Assembly: GCA_040005915.1 (NCBI GenBank)
Contig: JBDTYA010000207.1
Span: forward strand, 1 to 5,240
Direction: 5' to 3'
Length of the DNA: 5,240 bases
Source of the DNA: JAENVT01 sp040005915
Lineage (GTDB): Bacteria > Actinomycetota > Acidimicrobiia > Acidimicrobiales > Ilumatobacteraceae
In this document: positions 1-5,240 of the stretch, in pieces
How the letters are laid out: every line of letters begins with the position of its first letter
Position numbering within the stretch: position 1 is the stretch's first letter
Program-made: the position numbers and the translations under genes
Notes under the pieces: model-generated
Seen by the model: only the letters and a program-made list of their open reading frames with translations
Told to the model about the DNA's origin: nothing
Databases searched by the model: none

Positions 1-194
1 TCGAGAACTGGCGCGACTACGTGCGTCAGGACCCGAAGTTCTTCCGCCCGGCCGAGGTCGACCTGTTGATCGGCGATGCGACCAAGGCGCGCACCGAGTT
101 GGGCTGGGAGCCCGAGGTCGCCTTCCCCGAACTCATCAGCATGATGGTCGCCAACGACCTGAAGATCGAATCCGAAAAGGCTCGCCGCAGCTGA
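1..194 (+). CDS. gmd: GDP-mannose 4,6-dehydratase, C-terminal fragment
   Basis: This is the 3' end of a gene that begins before the window. The frame starts at base 3 and gives 63 residues before TGA at 192-194. The visible part contains the family's C-terminal signature: DPKFFRPAEVDLLIGD, then TKAR, LGWEP and an ELISMMVANDL helix. This closely follows the end of bacterial Gmd as I remember it (DPRYFRPAEV..LLGD..KA...LGW). Gmd is a cytoplasmic NADP-dependent short-chain dehydratase/epimerase. It converts GDP-D-mannose to GDP-4-keto-6-deoxy-D-mannose, the precursor of GDP-fucose, GDP-rhamnose and related sugars of surface glycans. The Rossmann fold and the catalytic Tyr-Lys lie outside the window, so intactness cannot be judged. 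It converges on a flippase gene 33 bases away, which fits a polysaccharide locus. A sister NDP-sugar dehydratase is possible but less likely given the FRPAEVDLLIGD match. Confidence 0.9.
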   Translation, partial: ENWRDYVRQDPKFFRPAEVDLLIGDATKARTELGWEPEVAFPELISMMVANDLKIESEKARRS

Positions 195-227
195 CGAAGC
201 GCCGCATTTCGCCGACGGTTCGGCTGA
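195..227. terminator. Convergent intergenic gap with a weak hairpin
   Basis: These 33 bases lie between the stop of gmd (+) and the stop of the flippase (-). They contain a short inverted repeat, GCCGA (211-215), loop CGGT, TCGGC (220-224). It could form a small hairpin readable from both strands and so serve as a bidirectional terminator. The stem is only 5 bp and neither side has a U-tract, so intrinsic termination is doubtful. Rho-dependent termination, or transcripts that overlap at their 3' ends, would be equally consistent. Confidence 0.25.
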
Positions 228-1565
228 TCAGGTTTCCAATGGCATGTCGGTGATGGCCTCCATCACCGATCCACCGGTCGGCAGGGTGCCGCTGCGCAAC
301 CGAGACCGCAAGGCCAACGCGAACGCGCACAGCGCGGCGAACGACGAGGCCACCAGCCCGATCTCGACGCGGCGGAACAGTTCGTCGGACGCGAGCCAGG
401 TGACGAGCACGAACGTGACGGCGCCGATGCCCCACCCCAGTGCGACCAGGGCGTGGCCGCGCAGGGCGATGACCGCCTGGGCGATGGCCAGGGCGACCAT
501 GTAGAACGCGCTGCCGAGCGCCAACATCGCCATGGTCGTGCGGCTGAGCGTCGCGTCGTAGAACTTCTCGATCACCAGCGGGCCCAACAGGAATGCGCCG
601 ACCGTGCCGACGAGGCCGACCGCCAGCACGAGCTTCATCAGGCGGGCGAAGCCGGAACGGAACTCGGCGATCTCGTTGCGTGCCGCGAGGCGCGACAGCC
701 TGGGCAGCAGCGCGGCCTGGACCGCCTGGAACAGGAACAGCGGGATGCGGGCCAGCAACACGCCGTAGGTGAATCGGGTGACGAGGTGCTTCTGGTCGTC
801 GCTGGCGAGCAACGTCGCGGCCAGCGGGCCGGCGTTGACCAGCGCCGCAGCGAACACCGATCCGAGCAGCAGCCAGCCGAGGTTCGGAGTCACCTCGGCC
901 CAGGACGCCTCGGGGCCGGGTTCGGTGCGCAGCGAGCCGCGGGCCTTGACCCACAGCACGCCGGGGATCGGTGACAGCGCGACGGCGAACCCGTAGAACC
1001 CGACGGTCTTGACGCCGAAGATGGCCAACGCCGCGCAGAACGCGATGCGCACCGCGCCGTCGGCGCCCATGACGATTGCGTAGGCGTTGAATCGACCGTT
1101 GCCGCTGGCGATGCCGCGCGACAGATGGGCCGGGGCGTACGCCGAGAACGCCAGGATCAGGGCGATCATCAACACCCAGTCGCCGTCGAAGTAGCCGCTG
1201 ACGATCAGCGGACTGGCCGCGAGCGCGGCGATGGTCACGATCGCCGCCAGCCCGATTCCCAGGGTCCGCACCTTGACGACGACAGGCTTGCCGCCTTCGC
1301 CCATGGCGCGGCGGTGGGCCAACGTGCGTGCCAACTCCTGCTCGAGCGGTAGGAAGAAGCCTGGGGCCAAGGCGAACGTGGCGATCCACAGGCTGGCGAT
1401 CGGCTGCACGGCTTCGTCGCTGCCCAGCGCAACCTTGGCAACCTTCAGGAACAGGTAGCTGGTGACGCCGGCGATGAGCAGGCCGATCCCAACCGGAATC
1501 GTGCCCTCGGGCAACTGGGCCCGCCCACTACCGGCGTGCGAACGATTCGTGTCGGAAGGGTCCAC
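228..1565 (-). CDS. Wzx/MATE-like polysaccharide flippase (polytopic membrane protein)
   Basis: A 445-residue, strongly hydrophobic protein with GTG start at 1565 and TGA at 228-230. About 12 membrane helices can be read, near residues 22-43, 55-74, 102-122, 130-147, 162-180, 185-205, 230-250, 272-290, 314-335, 345-366, 371-392 and 400-420. They are joined by short loops rich in Arg and Lys. Length and layout fit the MOP-superfamily flippases (Wzx, MATE-like polysaccharide biosynthesis proteins), which move undecaprenyl-linked glycans across the plasma membrane. The second-helix stretch FALAPGFFLPLEQELAR and the internal FLFQAVQAALLPRLSRL resemble such transporters, but I rest the call mainly on topology and context (gmd on one side, a glycosyltransferase on the other). 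No Shine-Dalgarno precedes the GTG; a TAGCCT -10-like box ends 11 bases upstream. It lies 59 bases downstream of a small gene on the same strand and could be co-transcribed with it. The exact substrate is unknown; another MOP transporter is the main alternative. Confidence 0.75.
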   Translation of the reverse strand: MDPSDTNRSHAGSGRAQLPEGTIPVGIGLLIAGVTSYLFLKVAKVALGSDEAVQPIASLWIATFALAPGFFLPLEQELARTLAHRRAMGEGGKPVVVKVRTLGIGLAAIVTIAALAASPLIVSGYFDGDWVLMIALILAFSAYAPAHLSRGIASGNGRFNAYAIVMGADGAVRIAFCAALAIFGVKTVGFYGFAVALSPIPGVLWVKARGSLRTEPGPEASWAEVTPNLGWLLLGSVFAAALVNAGPLAATLLASDDQKHLVTRFTYGVLLARIPLFLFQAVQAALLPRLSRLAARNEIAEFRSGFARLMKLVLAVGLVGTVGAFLLGPLVIEKFYDATLSRTTMAMLALGSAFYMVALAIAQAVIALRGHALVALGWGIGAVTFVLVTWLASDELFRRVEIGLVASSFAALCAFALALRSRLRSGTLPTGGSVMEAITDMPLET

Positions 1566-1624
1566 CAGACCAGCGAGGCTAGCGGTCGGCGACCGGTCCG
1601 GTCCGTCTACGTCGTCGACCCGGT
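1566..1624 (-). promoter_or_regulatory. Putative -10 box and GC hairpin before the flippase start
   Basis: Read on the minus strand, TAGCCT occupies 1581-1576, followed by 10 bases and the GTG at 1565. TAGCCT fits the actinobacterial -10 pattern TANNNT, and the spacing would place transcription start at or within a base or two of the GTG, giving a leaderless mRNA. I see no convincing -35. The same gap holds a small inverted repeat, CGGTC (1583-1587), GGC, GACCG (1591-1595), next to the palindrome GACCGGTC (1591-1598). That could attenuate read-through from the upstream small gene, though the stem is short and lacks a U-tract. Confidence 0.35.
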
Positions 1625-1816
1625 TCAGGCAGCGCGACGGATGACGCCGAGCAGATCCTCGAAGCGGTCGTTGACGGTGGACGTCAGCGCCTCGAGTCGG
1701 GTCTGGGTCTTCTCGATGACCGTGGCGCTGAAGCCGACGGCCATGTAGGCGGCGTCGCGAGCGGTTTCGGTGAACTTGGTCGTATCGATGGCGGGGAGCT
1801 GGGGGAGTGTGAACAT
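1625..1816 (-). CDS. Small helical protein of unknown function, 63 aa
   Basis: It begins MFTLPQLPAIDTTKF and ends LLGVIRRAA, with TGA at 1625-1627. After a short Pro-containing head (residues 1-11), residues 12-63 look almost wholly helical. A TETARDAAYMAVGFSATVIE segment (17-36), with a small-residue hydrophobic face, leads into a charged heptad-like stretch (IEKTQTRLEALTSTVNDRFEDLLGVI, about 34-59) that could form a coiled coil. There is no signal peptide or cysteine. From memory, short actinobacterial proteins with a 'DAAYVxVGxGVLxxQKxQxR' core look similar, some with phasin-like character, but I cannot verify this. The ATG at 1816 is preferred because the promoter's expected transcription start falls on it; an in-frame ATG at 1834 would lie upstream of the -10 box. 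It is the first gene of a possible two-gene unit with the flippase. The function is not recognised. Confidence 0.75.
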   Translation of the reverse strand: MFTLPQLPAIDTTKFTETARDAAYMAVGFSATVIEKTQTRLEALTSTVNDRFEDLLGVIRRAA

Positions 1817-1822
1817 GCGGAC

Positions 1823-1851
1823 AATATATCGCATAGTGCTAACTTTTGCAA
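1823..1851 (-). promoter_or_regulatory. Near-consensus sigma70-type promoter giving a leaderless mRNA
   Basis: On the minus strand TTGCAA (1851-1846) is followed by exactly 17 bases and then TATATT (1828-1823). Six bases later comes the A of the ATG at 1816. The -10 differs from TATAAT at one position and the -35 keeps the TTG. The 6-base gap to the start codon implies an mRNA beginning at the ATG. The segment 1821-1860 is conspicuously AT-rich against a GC-rich background. A 5-bp inverted repeat, ATGCG (1815-1819) and CGCAT (1830-1834), brackets the -10 box and could be an operator, though arms this short can arise by chance. Confidence 0.65.
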
Positions 1852-1868
1852 GCAGAATGGAGAGTGCC

Positions 1869-1906
1869 TCCACTGGCAGCCGGCCCCGCAGTAGCCTGGC
1901 AGCCTC
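1869..1906 (+). promoter_or_regulatory. Putative promoter of the glycosyltransferase gene
   Basis: TAGCCT at 1892-1897 fits the TANNNT -10 pattern and lies 9 bases before the GTG at 1907, consistent with a leaderless transcript. The candidate -35 at 17-bp spacing is TCCACT (1869-1874), which is weak. The TAG of this box is also the in-frame stop that limits the coding frame upstream. No Shine-Dalgarno is present before the GTG. Transcription would diverge from the small-protein promoter, whose -35 lies about 18 bases away. Confidence 0.35.

Positions 1907-5240
<3,334 letters not shown>

Noticed and set aside
136..1389. Long open frame on the minus strand (417 codons) overlapping the flippase
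   Set aside because: Its product is Arg/Pro/Gly-rich without hydrophobic periodicity, the usual shadow of a GC-rich gene in another frame. The flippase frame has clear membrane helices.
1835..1842. TTAGCACT on the minus strand, identical to half of the CIRCE heat-shock operator
   Set aside because: The second arm (AGTGCTAA about 9 bases further on the same strand) is missing and no chaperone gene is present, so a chance match is more likely.
1846..1851. The palindromic TTGCAA as a shared -35 box for the plus-strand gene
   Set aside because: At 17 bp downstream on the plus strand the sequence is TCCACT, which does not resemble a -10 box.

Overview
The window is GC-rich DNA, apparently from an actinobacterium. 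GTG start codons lacking Shine-Dalgarno sequences, TANNNT-type -10 boxes placed directly before starts, and a glycosyltransferase fused to a large polytopic membrane region all fit that phylum. An Acidimicrobiia (Ilumatobacter-like) source is my guess from the style of the proteins; no search was possible. The content is a cell-surface polysaccharide locus. I see no RNA gene, insertion sequence, CRISPR array or phage gene.

Layout. Bases 1-194 (+) hold the last 63 residues of GDP-mannose 4,6-dehydratase (gmd). A 33-base gap separates it from a convergent gene at 228-1565 (-) for a roughly 12-helix Wzx/MATE-like polysaccharide flippase. Upstream of the flippase on the same strand, 1625-1816 (-) encodes a 63-residue helical protein of unknown function. 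Its promoter is unusually clear and AT-rich (TTGCAA, 17 bp, TATATT) and places transcription start at or next to the ATG, so the mRNA is probably leaderless.

A 90-base divergent control region (1817-1906) separates this gene from the dominant feature. That is an open frame from GTG 1907 to the window edge (at least 1111 codons, no stop). It encodes a cytoplasmic GT2 glycosyltransferase domain, about 13-14 membrane helices, an extracytoplasmic domain of about 250 residues and a cytoplasmic tail. The tail ends in a Ser-Glu then Glu-Pro dipeptide repeat, encoded by a perfect GAGCCG hexanucleotide array that runs off the window.

How the parts may work together (inference): gmd supplies GDP-4-keto-6-deoxymannose for deoxyhexose sugars, the GT2 protein transfers a sugar at the membrane, and the flippase moves a lipid-linked glycan across it. 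The least ordinary items are the giant fusion protein, its repeat tail, its altered nucleotide-binding loop, and the matching leaderless-type starts.
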